NCBI RefSeq assembly: GCF_026341275.1
Contig: NZ_JAIFZO010000002.1
Location: 6,292,118 to 6,356,117 of the forward strand
Reading direction: 5' to 3'
Length of the DNA: 64,000 bases
Source: Streptomyces ortus
GTDB taxonomy: Bacteria > Actinomycetota > Actinomycetes > Streptomycetales > Streptomycetaceae
How positions within the stretch are numbered: position 1 is the stretch's first letter; every line of letters begins with the position of its first letter. The notes below the pieces were generated by a model. That model saw nothing but the letters and a program-made list of their open reading frames with translations. It searched no databases and was not told the origin of the DNA. Below are positions 26,871 to 35,268 of the stretch, piece by piece. Both the position numbers and the translations under genes were made by a program.

Positions 26871-26940
26871 GGTGTCATCCGGTGTCATCCGGTGTCATCC
26901 GGAGTGATCCCGAGTCATCCGGTGTCACCCCGTGTTGCTC
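26871..26940. repeat. 10-bp tandem repeat (minisatellite), about seven units
   Basis: The unit GGTGTCATCC is repeated exactly three times from 26871 to 26900, then decays (GGAGTGATCC, CGAGTCATCC, GGTGTCACCC, CGTGTTGCTC). It lies between the PPK2 stop and the deacetylase promoter; the last unit touches the PPK2 stop codon. Confidence 0.9.
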
Positions 26941-27859
26941 AGCCCTCCTCCTGCAGCCGCTTCCGGCACGCCTCCACATCGAAGTCCGGCTGCGGATACC
27001 GCGGATCCAGCGCCGTCAGGTGCTCCAGCAGCAGCCGGCTGATCGCCCAGTTCCGGTACCACTTGCGGTCGGCGGGGATCAGATACCAGGGGGCGACGTC
27101 CGAGGAGCAGCGTTCGAGGGCGATCTCGTACGCCTCCTGATAGGCGGGCCACAGGGCCCGGTCGTCGATGTCCGACGGGCTGAACTTCCAGTGCTTGTCG
27201 GGGTTGGCGAGCCGGCGCAGCAGCCGCAGCCGCTGTTCCTCGAACGAGATGTGCAGGAAGCACTTGACGAGCGTCGTGCCGTCGTCGGCGAGGGCCCGCT
27301 CGAAGTCGTTGATCCGGTCGTACCGGGACTCGATCTCGGCGCGCGGGGCCAGCTCCCGGACGCGGCCGACGAGGACGTCCTCGTAATGGGAACGGTCGAA
27401 GACGCCCAGCTCACCGTGGTGGGGGAGCTGCCTTCTGATCCGCCAGAGGAAGTCGTGCTGCCGTTCCTCGGGGGTCGGCGCCTTGAAGTTGCGGACGCGG
27501 CAGCCGACGGGGTTGAAGAGCCCGATGACGTGCTTGACCGTGCCGCCCTTGCCGCTGGTGTCCATGCCCTGGAGGACCAGGAGGATCCGGCGGCGATCAC
27601 CCGCGGTGCTCGACGCCCACAGGCGTTCCTGCAGCCCGGCGAGGGGTTCGGCCATCCGGGTGATGGCGGCGAGGCCGTCGGACTTGGACCTGGGCGCGGT
27701 CGCCCCGTCGGGGGGCGCGGAGGTGTCGTACGAGGAGAGGGAGATCCGTTCGCCGACCGGGAGGCGCAGCACCTCGTGCACGGCGGCGCCGCCCTTCCCG
27801 CCCTTCTTCCGCTCCCCTTCCTCCCCGTTCTTCCTGCCCTTGCTGTCCTTCTTGGCCAT
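26939..27859 (-). CDS. ppk2: Polyphosphate kinase 2 family protein
   Basis: 306 residues. The Walker A motif is LQGMDTSGKGGTVKHV, followed by VFDRSHYEDVLVGRV and a lid rich in Arg (RLRLLRRLANPDKHWKF), the layout of PPK2 enzymes that move phosphate between polyphosphate and nucleoside mono- or diphosphates. The class cannot be fixed by eye. The N-terminus is a Lys/Gly-rich disordered stretch of about 25 residues. The ATG at 27859 has AGGGA upstream. Single gene, downstream of the PhoX-type phosphatase on the same strand, which hints at shared phosphate metabolism. Confidence 0.9.
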   Translation of the reverse strand: MAKKDSKGRKNGEEGERKKGGKGGAAVHEVLRLPVGERISLSSYDTSAPPDGATAPRSKSDGLAAITRMAEPLAGLQERLWASSTAGDRRRILLVLQGMDTSGKGGTVKHVIGLFNPVGCRVRNFKAPTPEERQHDFLWRIRRQLPHHGELGVFDRSHYEDVLVGRVRELAPRAEIESRYDRINDFERALADDGTTLVKCFLHISFEEQRLRLLRRLANPDKHWKFSPSDIDDRALWPAYQEAYEIALERCSSDVAPWYLIPADRKWYRNWAISRLLLEHLTALDPRYPQPDFDVEACRKRLQEEG

Positions 27860-27981
27860 CGCGCATCCCTTCGGGGCGGTTCCCTCGATCGTGCGCCGCG
27901 GGGGCGGGGGCCGCCACCCGCGGCGCACCCGCCCCGGACCCGGCGACCGCTACGGCCGCCGGGTGCCCCGCGCGGCGCGGA

Positions 27982-29346
27982 TCAGTGCCTGCTCCAGGGG
28001 CCCGTCACCGCGAACGTCGTCCCCGGCGTATAGCAGTTCACGTACATCGTCCGGCCGTCGGGCGCGAAGGTGACGCCCGCGAACTCGCCCCACTCCGGGG
28101 CGTCCGGCGTGCCGATGTTCTGCCGGTTGCGGGCCATCGGGTACACCTCGCCCCGCCGGGTCACACCGAACACGTGCTGCGCGCCCCCGCCGTCCTCGCA
28201 GACCATCAGGCCGCCGCTGGGGGCGAGGCAGATGTTGTCGGGGGACTCGCCGGGCAGCTGTACGTCGGTGTCGGGACCGAAGACGATCACCAGCGTGAGC
28301 CGGCGGGCAGCGGGCTCGTACCGCCAGATCTGGCCGTAGTGGTCGGCCGCGGAGCCCTCGCTGCTGTGCGCGAAGGAGGACACGAAGTAGACGGACGAGC
28401 CGCCCCAGTAGCAGCCCTCCAGCTTCTGCGCGTGGGTGATGCCCTTGGGGCCGAAGTCCTGGTCGCGAATGGGGGTCCCGCTCGCCAGCGGGTCCGGTAC
28501 GTCCACCCACTCGATGCGGTCGAAGCTCGCGCCCGTCTCCTGGATCGAGGAGAGATCCGGGACGCCCGGTACGCGCATCGCCTGGAGCCGGCCGCCCGCG
28601 CGCAGCGAACCGCGCCCGCCCTCCGGCTTGTTGGGCAGGAACCGGTAGAAGAGGCCGAAGGGCTTGAGGAACGCGTCCTCGGTCTCGTAGACGATGCCGC
28701 GCTTGGGGTCGACGGCGATCGCCTCGTGCTGGAAGCGGCCCATCGCGGTCAGCGGTACCGCCCCGGTGCGGTGGGGGTCCACCGGGTCGACCTCGAAGAT
28801 GAAACCGTGGTCCTTGGTGTAGCCGTTCGTGCCGGCCTTGTCCTCGGTCTCCTCGCAGGTCAGCCAGGTGCCCCAAGGTGTGGGGCCGCCCGCGCAGTTG
28901 ACGGCCGTACCGGCGATCGCGACCCGTTCGCCGACCACGTCGCCCCGCTGGTCGAGGGTCAGCGCCGTACAGCCGCCCTTGCCCATCGGGTCGTAGGTGA
29001 GGCCGTCGACCGTGGGGACGCCGATCTTGCCGGTGACGCGGTTCTCATGGTTGCGGACGAGGTGGACGCGGCCGTGTCTGCCGGCGAAGGCGGACATGCC
29101 GTCGTGGTTGCTCGGTACCTGGCCCTCGCCGGAGCGCAGTTCGTCGCCCTCGCGGGACAGCACCCGGTAACGGAAACCTTTCGGCAGGTCCAGCAGACCG
29201 TCCGGGTCGGGGAGCAGGGGGCCGTATCCGGAGTGGCCCAGTGCGGCGGCCGTACCCGTGAAGAGCTCCGATACGGCACCGGTGAAGGCGATGCCGACTC
29301 CCAGGGCTCCGGAGCGGGCCAGCACCTCGCGTCGTGTTGCGGACAT
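27982..29346 (-). CDS. PhoX family (DUF839) alkaline phosphatase, Tat-exported
   Basis: 454 residues. The N-terminus TRREVLARSGALGVGIAFTGA is a twin-arginine signal. The body (PNKPEGGRGSLRAGG, ITHAQKLEGCYWGG, PGESPDNICLAPSGGLMVCEDG, GVTFAPDGRTMYVNCYTPGTTFAVTGPW) matches the PhoX/DUF839 propeller, which releases phosphate from organic esters outside the cell using iron and calcium. Export folded by Tat fits a metal-loaded enzyme. The ATG has AAGG about 8 bases before it. PPK2 lies just downstream. Confidence 0.9.
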   Translation of the reverse strand: MSATRREVLARSGALGVGIAFTGAVSELFTGTAAALGHSGYGPLLPDPDGLLDLPKGFRYRVLSREGDELRSGEGQVPSNHDGMSAFAGRHGRVHLVRNHENRVTGKIGVPTVDGLTYDPMGKGGCTALTLDQRGDVVGERVAIAGTAVNCAGGPTPWGTWLTCEETEDKAGTNGYTKDHGFIFEVDPVDPHRTGAVPLTAMGRFQHEAIAVDPKRGIVYETEDAFLKPFGLFYRFLPNKPEGGRGSLRAGGRLQAMRVPGVPDLSSIQETGASFDRIEWVDVPDPLASGTPIRDQDFGPKGITHAQKLEGCYWGGSSVYFVSSFAHSSEGSAADHYGQIWRYEPAARRLTLVIVFGPDTDVQLPGESPDNICLAPSGGLMVCEDGGGAQHVFGVTRRGEVYPMARNRQNIGTPDAPEWGEFAGVTFAPDGRTMYVNCYTPGTTFAVTGPWSRH

Positions 29347-29473
29347 GGGGCAACCTTCCTGTTGGCGGACAGGAGTATGTGACCCGCCTGTGTGTATCAC
29401 GTGGCCTCGATCACGTGAACCACGCGCGTAGCGTGGCGTTCTCACGGGCCGCGGGACGACCCGGACAGCCCGA

Positions 29474-29516
29474 AGGGCCCGGCGCGGGACTCGGGAGGAG
29501 TCCCGCACCGGGCCCT
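29474..29516. terminator. Strong hairpin between SulP and PhoX-type genes
   Basis: Arms 29474-29492 and 29498-29516 (AGGGCCCGGCGCGGGACTC with its complement) pair over 19 bases with one wobble and a 5-base loop. It lies about 100 bases past the SulP stop and so ends the carbonic anhydrase-SulP transcript. Confidence 0.85.
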
Positions 29517-29563
29517 GGGGCGGCGGTTCCGGTTCAGGTTCCGGTTCAGATGCAGGCGCCTGA

Positions 29564-29599
29564 GCCAGTGCCAGTGCCAGTGCCAGTGCCAGTGCCAGT
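29564..29599. repeat. Hexanucleotide microsatellite, six copies of GCCAGT
   Basis: Six perfect GCCAGT units run from 29564 to 29599, 20 bases after the SulP stop codon. A further imperfect doublet of ggttccggttca lies at 29525-29548. Such tracts can change length by slippage. Confidence 0.95.
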
Positions 29600-29619
29600 A
29601 CCTGCGCCTGCGCCGGTGC

Positions 29620-31134
29620 CTACGGAGCCGGAGTGGTGACCTTCACCGGCTCGGTGCCCTTCTCGCTGTGCCGCTGCGACCAGTTCTCCAGCGCCGTCCG
29701 GCACGCATGGTCCAGGTGATGCAGCCCGGACAGGTCCACCGTCACCGGGCGGTCCTTCGGCAGCGCCTCCAGGTCGTCCAGTATCTTCGGCAGCCGCAGG
29801 AAGGTGGCGTTGCCCGACAGGTACGCCTGTACCGGACCGGCTCCCTTGTCTATGACCTCCAGCTTGATGTGCGAGGCCTCCCAGGCGGTCTTGGCGACGG
29901 CGAGGGCGAGCCCGATCAGCACACCCTCGAACATGTTCACCGCGACGATCGACACGGCCGTGACCACGAGGATCAGCGCCTCGCCCCGGTGCCCGCGCCA
30001 CAGCGCCGCGATCGAGCGCAGCGGGATCAGCTTCCAGCCCGCGTGCACCAGGATGCCCGCCAGCGCGGGCAGCGGGATGTAGGCCAGCACGCCCGGCAGC
30101 AGCGCCGCGAACAGCAGCAGCCACACCCCGTGCATGACCCGGGACGCCTTCGTACGGGCGCCCGCGGACACGTTCGCCGAGCTGCGCACGATCACGGCGG
30201 TCATCGGCAACGCGCCGAGCAGCCCGCAGACCGTGTTGCCCGCGCCCTGCGCCATCAGCTCCTTGTCGTACTCGGTGCGCGGCCCGTCGTGCAGCCGGTC
30301 CACGGCGGCGGCGCTGAACAGCGACTCCGCCGACGCGATCAGCACGAACGCCAGGACCGTCCCGAGCACCCCCACGCTCGCCAGCCCGCCGACGGCTTCG
30401 AGCCCCGGCAGCTGGATCGAGTCGAGCAGTCCGCGTACCTCCACCGTCGCGACGGGCAGGTCGAAGGCGAGGGCCGCGAGCGTGGCGAGCGCCACGGCGG
30501 CCAGCGCGCCCGGCACCGTACGGACCTTGGCCGGCAGGTGCTTCCACAGCACGAGCACGGCGACGGTGGCGGCGCCGAGCCCGAAGGAGATGAGAGCGGT
30601 GGTGGATCCGGCGGAGTCGGCGACCAGACCGGGGAGCCCGGCGAGCTTGTCAAGACCCGAGGCCGGGGCCTCGGCGCCGGCCACCGAGTAGAGCTGGCCG
30701 GCGATCAGGACCAGGCCGATGCCCGCCAGCATGCCCTCCACGACGGCCACCGAGATGGCCCGGAAGTAGCGCCCCAACCTCATGGCACCCATGGCGAGTT
30801 GGATCAGACCGGTGGCCAGGACGATGACACCGAGCACGGCCAGTCCGTACTCGCGTACCGCCTCGAAGACCAGCACGGTCAGCCCCGCGGCCGGGCCCGA
30901 GACCTGGAGGCTGCTGCCGGGCAGCAGCCCGGTGACCAGGCCGCCCACGATGCCGGTGATCAGACCGAGTTCGGCGGGCACGCCCGACGCCACGGCCACG
31001 CCCACGCACAGCGGCAGGGCCACCAGGAAGACGACCAGCGAGGCGGCGAAGTCCTGCCGCAGGAAGGGGAAGCGCGCACGCCGGCCGGGCTCGGCCCCGC
31101 CGGTGGTGCCGGGCGTGCCCGTCGCGGCGCTCAC
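29620..31134 (-). CDS. SulP family inorganic anion transporter (probable bicarbonate or sulfate)
   Basis: 504 residues. Some ten to twelve membrane helices beginning DFAASLVVFLVALPLCVGVAVASG, the SulP signature region GLITGIVGGLVTGLLPGSSLQVSGPAAG, and a C-terminal STAS-like end (RPVTVDLSGLHHLDHACRTALENW). The GTG overlaps the stop of the carbonic anhydrase gene as GTGA, so translation is coupled. Pairing with a beta-carbonic anhydrase is known for SulP bicarbonate transporters and makes bicarbonate the favoured substrate here. An in-frame extension upstream is antisense-free but lies inside the anhydrase and is rejected. Confidence 0.92.
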   Translation of the reverse strand: MSAATGTPGTTGGAEPGRRARFPFLRQDFAASLVVFLVALPLCVGVAVASGVPAELGLITGIVGGLVTGLLPGSSLQVSGPAAGLTVLVFEAVREYGLAVLGVIVLATGLIQLAMGAMRLGRYFRAISVAVVEGMLAGIGLVLIAGQLYSVAGAEAPASGLDKLAGLPGLVADSAGSTTALISFGLGAATVAVLVLWKHLPAKVRTVPGALAAVALATLAALAFDLPVATVEVRGLLDSIQLPGLEAVGGLASVGVLGTVLAFVLIASAESLFSAAAVDRLHDGPRTEYDKELMAQGAGNTVCGLLGALPMTAVIVRSSANVSAGARTKASRVMHGVWLLLFAALLPGVLAYIPLPALAGILVHAGWKLIPLRSIAALWRGHRGEALILVVTAVSIVAVNMFEGVLIGLALAVAKTAWEASHIKLEVIDKGAGPVQAYLSGNATFLRLPKILDDLEALPKDRPVTVDLSGLHHLDHACRTALENWSQRHSEKGTEPVKVTTPAP

Positions 31135-31721
31135 AGCGCCTCGAAGGAGTCGGAGCGGACGTCGTGCGCGAGGACGGACCCGGTGTGGACCTCGTAGAAC
31201 CAGCCGTGCAGGCGCAGTCGGCCTGCTGTCAGCCGCCGTTCCACGCACGGGTAGGAGCGCAGCCGCAGGAGTTGGGTCAGGACGTGGTTCTGCACGGCCT
31301 CGGTGACCGCCGGGTCCTCCGTCGCCCCGTCGGGCCGTGGGGTCGAGTGCGCGAGCCAGTCGCGGACGGCGGGTACGGCGGTCAGGTCGTCGCCGCGTAC
31401 CAGCGCGCCGACGGCGCCGCAGTGGGAGTGGCCGCAGACGACGACGTCCGTGACTCCGAGCACCTCCACCGCGTACTCGACGGTGGCGGCCTCACTGGTG
31501 GGCTGCGAAGAGGTGTGCGGGGGGACGATGTTGCCCGCGGTGCGCAGTTCGAAGAGTTCACCGGGCCGGGCTCCGGTGATCAGGGCCGGGACGACCCGCG
31601 AGTCGGAGCAGGTGATGAACAGGACCTGCGGGGACTGGCCTTCGGCGAGACGGGCGAACTCCTCCGGGCGGTCCGCGGACTGCTTGCGGAAGGAGCGTGC
31701 GTGATCGATGAGGGGCTGCAT
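31131..31721 (-). CDS. Beta-class carbonic anhydrase
   Basis: 196 residues. Zinc site residues Cys38, His98 and Cys101 (FITCSDSRV and VVCGHSHCGA) with the Asp40-Arg42 gate pair are all present; AGNIVPP follows as usual. It interconverts carbon dioxide and bicarbonate in the cytoplasm. ATG with an AGGAGGAA site about 9 bases upstream. First gene of a two-gene unit; its stop overlaps the SulP start by 4 bases, supplying or consuming bicarbonate at the transporter. Confidence 0.95.
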   Translation of the reverse strand: MQPLIDHARSFRKQSADRPEEFARLAEGQSPQVLFITCSDSRVVPALITGARPGELFELRTAGNIVPPHTSSQPTSEAATVEYAVEVLGVTDVVVCGHSHCGAVGALVRGDDLTAVPAVRDWLAHSTPRPDGATEDPAVTEAVQNHVLTQLLRLRSYPCVERRLTAGRLRLHGWFYEVHTGSVLAHDVRSDSFEAL

Positions 31722-31891
31722 GTGTCAGTTCCTCCTGGCGCGCGTATGCGAGCGCGTCGGTGTACAAAACGGAGCGCATGCGGGTACGGCGACATGACCC
31801 CACGTCGACGCGCTCGGCGGACGTGGCGTGGTGAGGGGTGGGTCAGGTCGGAGTCGCTTCGTGCCCGGTGTTCAGATCGGAGCCGGTGCTC

Positions 31892-32302
31892 TCAGCAGCG
31901 GAAGACCTGGAGAGCCGCTGTGGAGTGGGCCGCCGAGGATCTCGTCGGACGGTGGTGCGCCGCGGAGGCCGCGGTGTGCGACGGGTCCTCGCGGACGACC
32001 GCGACGTCCTTGGAGAGCAGGAGGCGCGCGGCGGCGGGGGCGACGTGGTCCGCGACCCGGATCCGCTCGCGGGTGCGCAGCGGGCCGGTCGGGCCGTGCG
32101 AGCGCGAGGTGTCGCCACAGGTGACGAACTCGGCGGTGGCTCCGGGGCCCGCTTCAGGCCGGACCTCGGGGTCGGCGGACCCGGGTGTGTGCGCGGATGC
32201 GAACGCCGGTGCGAACGCTGTGGTGGTGGCGGAGAGCTGCAGGGCCAGGAGGACGGCGGCGAGAACGGCGAACAGTGTCCGGACCGTCGTACCTCGTCGC
32301 AT
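31892..32302 (-). CDS. Small secreted hypothetical protein
   Basis: 136 residues. The N-terminus MRRGTTVRTLFAVLAAVLLALQ is a Sec signal peptide. The mature part is Ala/His/Ser-rich with a single Cys near the middle and an ending AHSTAALQVFRC that I recognise in other streptomycete secreted proteins. I prefer the ATG at 32302, after a GAGAGGGGG site, to an ATG 11 codons earlier. No function is known. It lies between the carbonic anhydrase promoter and zapE. Confidence 0.6.
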   Translation of the reverse strand: MRRGTTVRTLFAVLAAVLLALQLSATTTAFAPAFASAHTPGSADPEVRPEAGPGATAEFVTCGDTSRSHGPTGPLRTRERIRVADHVAPAAARLLLSKDVAVVREDPSHTAASAAHHRPTRSSAAHSTAALQVFRC

Positions 32303-32486
32303 GGGCCCCCTCTCGGCCGGTTCCAGGTCACACATTCCCTTGCTGACACGAACGTTAACGCGGGAAGTTGTTTGCTGGGTTAACTTAACGTTTCACCCTG
32401 AAGAGAGCCTGAAGAGGGCCGAAAGAGCGACGGCGGCAGGCCGGAAATCGCCGAACGGGAGGGTGCGCGGGCGGGCGGCGGGACGA

Positions 32487-33596
32487 TCAGTCCTGTACGA
32501 GTCCCTTGGCGTCCCGGGCCAGTGCCGTGAGCCGGGAGATCGCCCGGAAGTACTTCTTGCGGTAGCCGCCGTTCAGCATCTCCTCGCCGAACAGCCGGTC
32601 GAACGGCATCCCCGAGGCGAGCACCGGCACCTCGCGGTCGTACAGCCGGTCGGCGAGGACCACCAGCCGCAGCGCGGTGGACTGGTCGGGCACGGGCTGC
32701 ACATCCGTCAGGCAGACCGCCTCGACGCCGTCCGTCAGCGCGCCGTACCGGCTGGGGTGCACCCGGGCCAGATGGTCGAGCAGCTGCGGGAAGTCGTCGA
32801 GCGAGGCGCCCGGCGTCGCGTACGCGGCCTTCGTGACCTGCTCGTCCGAGTACGGGGCCGGGGCCTCGGGCAGTCCGCGGTGGCGGTAGTCGTCGCCGTC
32901 GATGCGCAGCGACCTGAAGTGGGCGGACAGGCCCTGGATCTCGCGCAGGAAGTCGACCGAGGCGAACCGGCCCTCGCCGAGCTTGCCCGGCAGGGTGTTG
33001 GAGGTCGCGGCGAGTGCCACCCCCGCCTCGACCAGCCGGCCGAGCAGGCTGGACACCAGGACGGTGTCGCCGGGGTCGTCGAGCTCGAACTCGTCGATGC
33101 AGAGCAGCCGGTGGCCGCTCAGCGTCCGCACGGTCTGCTGGAAACCGAGGGCGCCGACCAGGTTCGTCAGCTCCACGAACGTGCCGAAGGCCTTGAGTCC
33201 GGGCTCCGCCGGGGTCGCGTGCCAGAGGGAGGCGAGCAGGTGCGTCTTGCCGACGCCGTAACCGCCGTCCAGGTAGACACCGCGGGGGCCGTCCGGGGTC
33301 TTTGCGGACTTCTTGCCGAAGCCGAGCCCGAGCCCGAGGAAACCGCGCTTGCCCGCGTCGGCCGGTGCCCCGCCGAGACCCGCCGCGAAATCGGCCAGCA
33401 CGCGCACGGCCTCGGTCTGGCTGGGCTGGTTCGGATCCGGGATGTACGTGTCGAAGCGGACCGAGTCGAAGCGCGGCGGCGGGACCATCTCGGCGACCAG
33501 CCGGTCCGCGGGGACCCGCGGCTCGCGGGCGCACAGGGACGACGGGGTCGCGTCGGCTGTCGGGCCGGCTCCGGAGGCGGTGGTGGAGGTTGACAC
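32487..33596 (-). CDS. zapE: AFG1/ZapE-like ATPase
   Basis: 369 residues. Walker A is LDGGYGVGKTHLLASLW, Walker B LLCIDEFELDDPGDT, and the sensor region VALAATSNTLP is intact; the C-terminal YGALTDGVEAVCLTDVQPV and LYDREVPVLASGMPF are typical. In proteobacteria ZapE affects Z-ring stability; AFG1 relatives work in protein quality control, so the actinobacterial role is uncertain. The GTG at 33596 has GTGGGGAAC just before. Divergent from the reductase gene with 37 bases between starts, so the two share a promoter region. Confidence 0.88.
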   Translation of the reverse strand: MSTSTTASGAGPTADATPSSLCAREPRVPADRLVAEMVPPPRFDSVRFDTYIPDPNQPSQTEAVRVLADFAAGLGGAPADAGKRGFLGLGLGFGKKSAKTPDGPRGVYLDGGYGVGKTHLLASLWHATPAEPGLKAFGTFVELTNLVGALGFQQTVRTLSGHRLLCIDEFELDDPGDTVLVSSLLGRLVEAGVALAATSNTLPGKLGEGRFASVDFLREIQGLSAHFRSLRIDGDDYRHRGLPEAPAPYSDEQVTKAAYATPGASLDDFPQLLDHLARVHPSRYGALTDGVEAVCLTDVQPVPDQSTALRLVVLADRLYDREVPVLASGMPFDRLFGEEMLNGGYRKKYFRAISRLTALARDAKGLVQD

Positions 33597-33633
33597 GGTT
33601 CCCCACTCTACGTCTCGTGCCAGACTGCACGAC

Positions 33634-34413
33634 ATGCGACGCCTGTTCCCTGTGACCGACGAGACAGCGGCCCCGGCCGGAGCCGATCGCGAATGGGGTC
33701 TCGACGAACTCGCCGAGGCGTACGCCTATCCGGTGGACGTCGCGGGACCCGGGCCGTGGTTGCGGGCCAACATGGTCTCCACGCTCGACGGGGCCGCCCA
33801 GCACGAGGGGCGTTCGCAGCCGATCTCCTGCGCCGCCGACATGCGGATCTTCGGCACGCTGCGCGGCCTCGCGGACGTCGTGATCGTCGGTGCGGAAACG
33901 GTACGGCAGGAGGGGTACCGGCCCGCGCGGGCCCGTGACGACTTCGCCGCCCGCCGGGCCGCCGCCGGACAGGGCCCGGCGCCCGCGATCGCCGTGGTGA
34001 GCGCAAGCCTCGACCTGGACTTCTCGCTTCCGCTCTTCACCTCGCCGCTGCTTCCCACGCTGGTGCTCACGGGTGCCGCGGCGGCGCCCGACCGGATCGC
34101 CGCCGCCGAGAAGGCCGGGGCGCGGGTCGTGATCGCGGGCGACGGCGCGGGGGTGGACCCCGCACGGGCCGTCCGCGCCCTCGCCGGCCTCGGCCTGTAC
34201 CGGCTCCTGACGGAGGGCGGGCCCCGGCTGCTCGGCCAGCTGGTCGCGGCCGGTGTCCTCGACGAGCTCTGTCTGACGGTGTCCCCGATGCTCACCGCCG
34301 GGGACGCCCAGCGCATCGCCGGCGGCCCGTCCGTCGCGGTGCCGAGCCGGTTCGAACTGACGTCCTTGCTGGAGGAGGCCGGGTTCCTCTTCAGCCGTTA
34401 CCGCCGGCCCTGA
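33634..34413 (+). CDS. RibD C-terminal domain (pyrimidine reductase-like) protein
   Basis: 259 residues. The RibD_C/dihydrofolate-reductase-like fold shows WLRANMVSTLDGAAQHEGRSQPIS, VVIVGAETVRQEGYRPAR and RLLTEGGPRLLGQLVAAGVLDELCLTVSPML, which form the NADPH and substrate pocket. The deaminase half of RibD is absent, so a reductase outside or accessory to riboflavin synthesis is likely. The ATG at 33634 begins MRRLFPVTD; upstream in-frame sequence is antisense to zapE. Divergent from zapE. Confidence 0.87.
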   Translation: MRRLFPVTDETAAPAGADREWGLDELAEAYAYPVDVAGPGPWLRANMVSTLDGAAQHEGRSQPISCAADMRIFGTLRGLADVVIVGAETVRQEGYRPARARDDFAARRAAAGQGPAPAIAVVSASLDLDFSLPLFTSPLLPTLVLTGAAAAPDRIAAAEKAGARVVIAGDGAGVDPARAVRALAGLGLYRLLTEGGPRLLGQLVAAGVLDELCLTVSPMLTAGDAQRIAGGPSVAVPSRFELTSLLEEAGFLFSRYRRP

Positions 34414-34565
34414 TCAAGGAACCGAGCCCGGACGAAGAAGTGGAATCGACTGTTCCGGTTAGCTTTCGCCGGGCACACTGAAAAGCGCAGTCCCCGTGCG
34501 GTCACGGGGCAGGATGGTTTCCGCAGGGGTCTACGAACGGCCCACGGATGAGAAGGGCGTTTGTC

Positions 34566-35039
34566 GTGTTCACGAGCGTATTGATGATCGAGAAGGCCCT
34601 CACCTCCGCGGACGTGGAATTCGTCACCACCTTGCACGGCGAGGAGGACGTGGACTTCCACGTACTGCTCCAGCCCCGCGGTGACCAGGCGGACCGGCTC
34701 CTGCGGGCGATCGACGACGTGGCGCTCGGGGAGCTGGACGAGGCGGCCCGTGAGAACGAGACGCCCGAGGGCGCGGAGGCCGCCGGCCAGGGGCAGCGGG
34801 CCCTGGAGGTGTCGCTGGTGGCGCTGCGGGGCACCGGCAGCGCGGCGCGGGGGCGGCTGATCGAGGCGCATCCGCTGGACGCGCTGAAGGCGCTCGTCGA
34901 CGAGGTGGGGGCGGACGAGGTCATCGTGCTGACCGATCCGCACTACGTGGAGGAGTTCTTCCACCGGGACTGGGCCTCCCGGGCGCGGCACAAGGTGGGG
35001 GTGCCGGTCCTGAAGCTGTTCTCCCACAGCAAGGCGTAA
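34566..35039 (+). CDS. Conserved hypothetical protein (often mislabelled indole-3-glycerol phosphate synthase)
   Basis: 157 residues, soluble. The sequence LMIEKALTSADVEFVTTLHGEEDVDFHVLL ... EVIVLTDPHYVEEFFHRDWASRARHKVGVPVLKLFSH is strongly conserved in streptomycetes. The strand-helix pattern and C-terminal end look like a small nucleotide-binding-like alpha/beta domain. Annotators have called it indole-3-glycerol phosphate synthase, but none of that enzyme's motifs are visible. The GTG at 34566 has AGAAGGG 8 bases upstream; an ATG at 34548 has none. Upstream of murC on the same strand. Confidence 0.75.
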   Translation: MFTSVLMIEKALTSADVEFVTTLHGEEDVDFHVLLQPRGDQADRLLRAIDDVALGELDEAARENETPEGAEAAGQGQRALEVSLVALRGTGSAARGRLIEAHPLDALKALVDEVGADEVIVLTDPHYVEEFFHRDWASRARHKVGVPVLKLFSHSKA

Positions 35040-35098
35040 CGCTCGCCGCTGCGGCTCGCCCAGGCGTGCGCAGTTCCCCGCGCCCCTGGAAAGCGACA

Positions 35099-35176
35099 AG
35101 ATTGCGCCGTTCCCCGCGCCCCTGGGTGGGACGGGGCGGGGCCCCTCCTCGAGGGGCGCGGGGAACGGCGCAATCT
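35099..35176 (+). terminator. Perfect 25-bp hairpin formed by inverted ggggcgcggggaac repeats
   Basis: Arms 35099-35123 and 35152-35176 are fully complementary over 25 bases with a 28-base loop and are followed by TTTTG, the closest thing to a T tract in this window. A further inverted copy precedes it at about 35070-35086. It separates the hypothetical gene from murC. Confidence 0.9.
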
Positions 35177-35268
35177 TTTGCCCGTGAAGGCCGCGGAGCC
35201 GCTCAGGTGGGCGTAGCGAATAGGGTGGGGCCGCTCACCGTCACACCCGCATCCTGGGAGAAACACGT

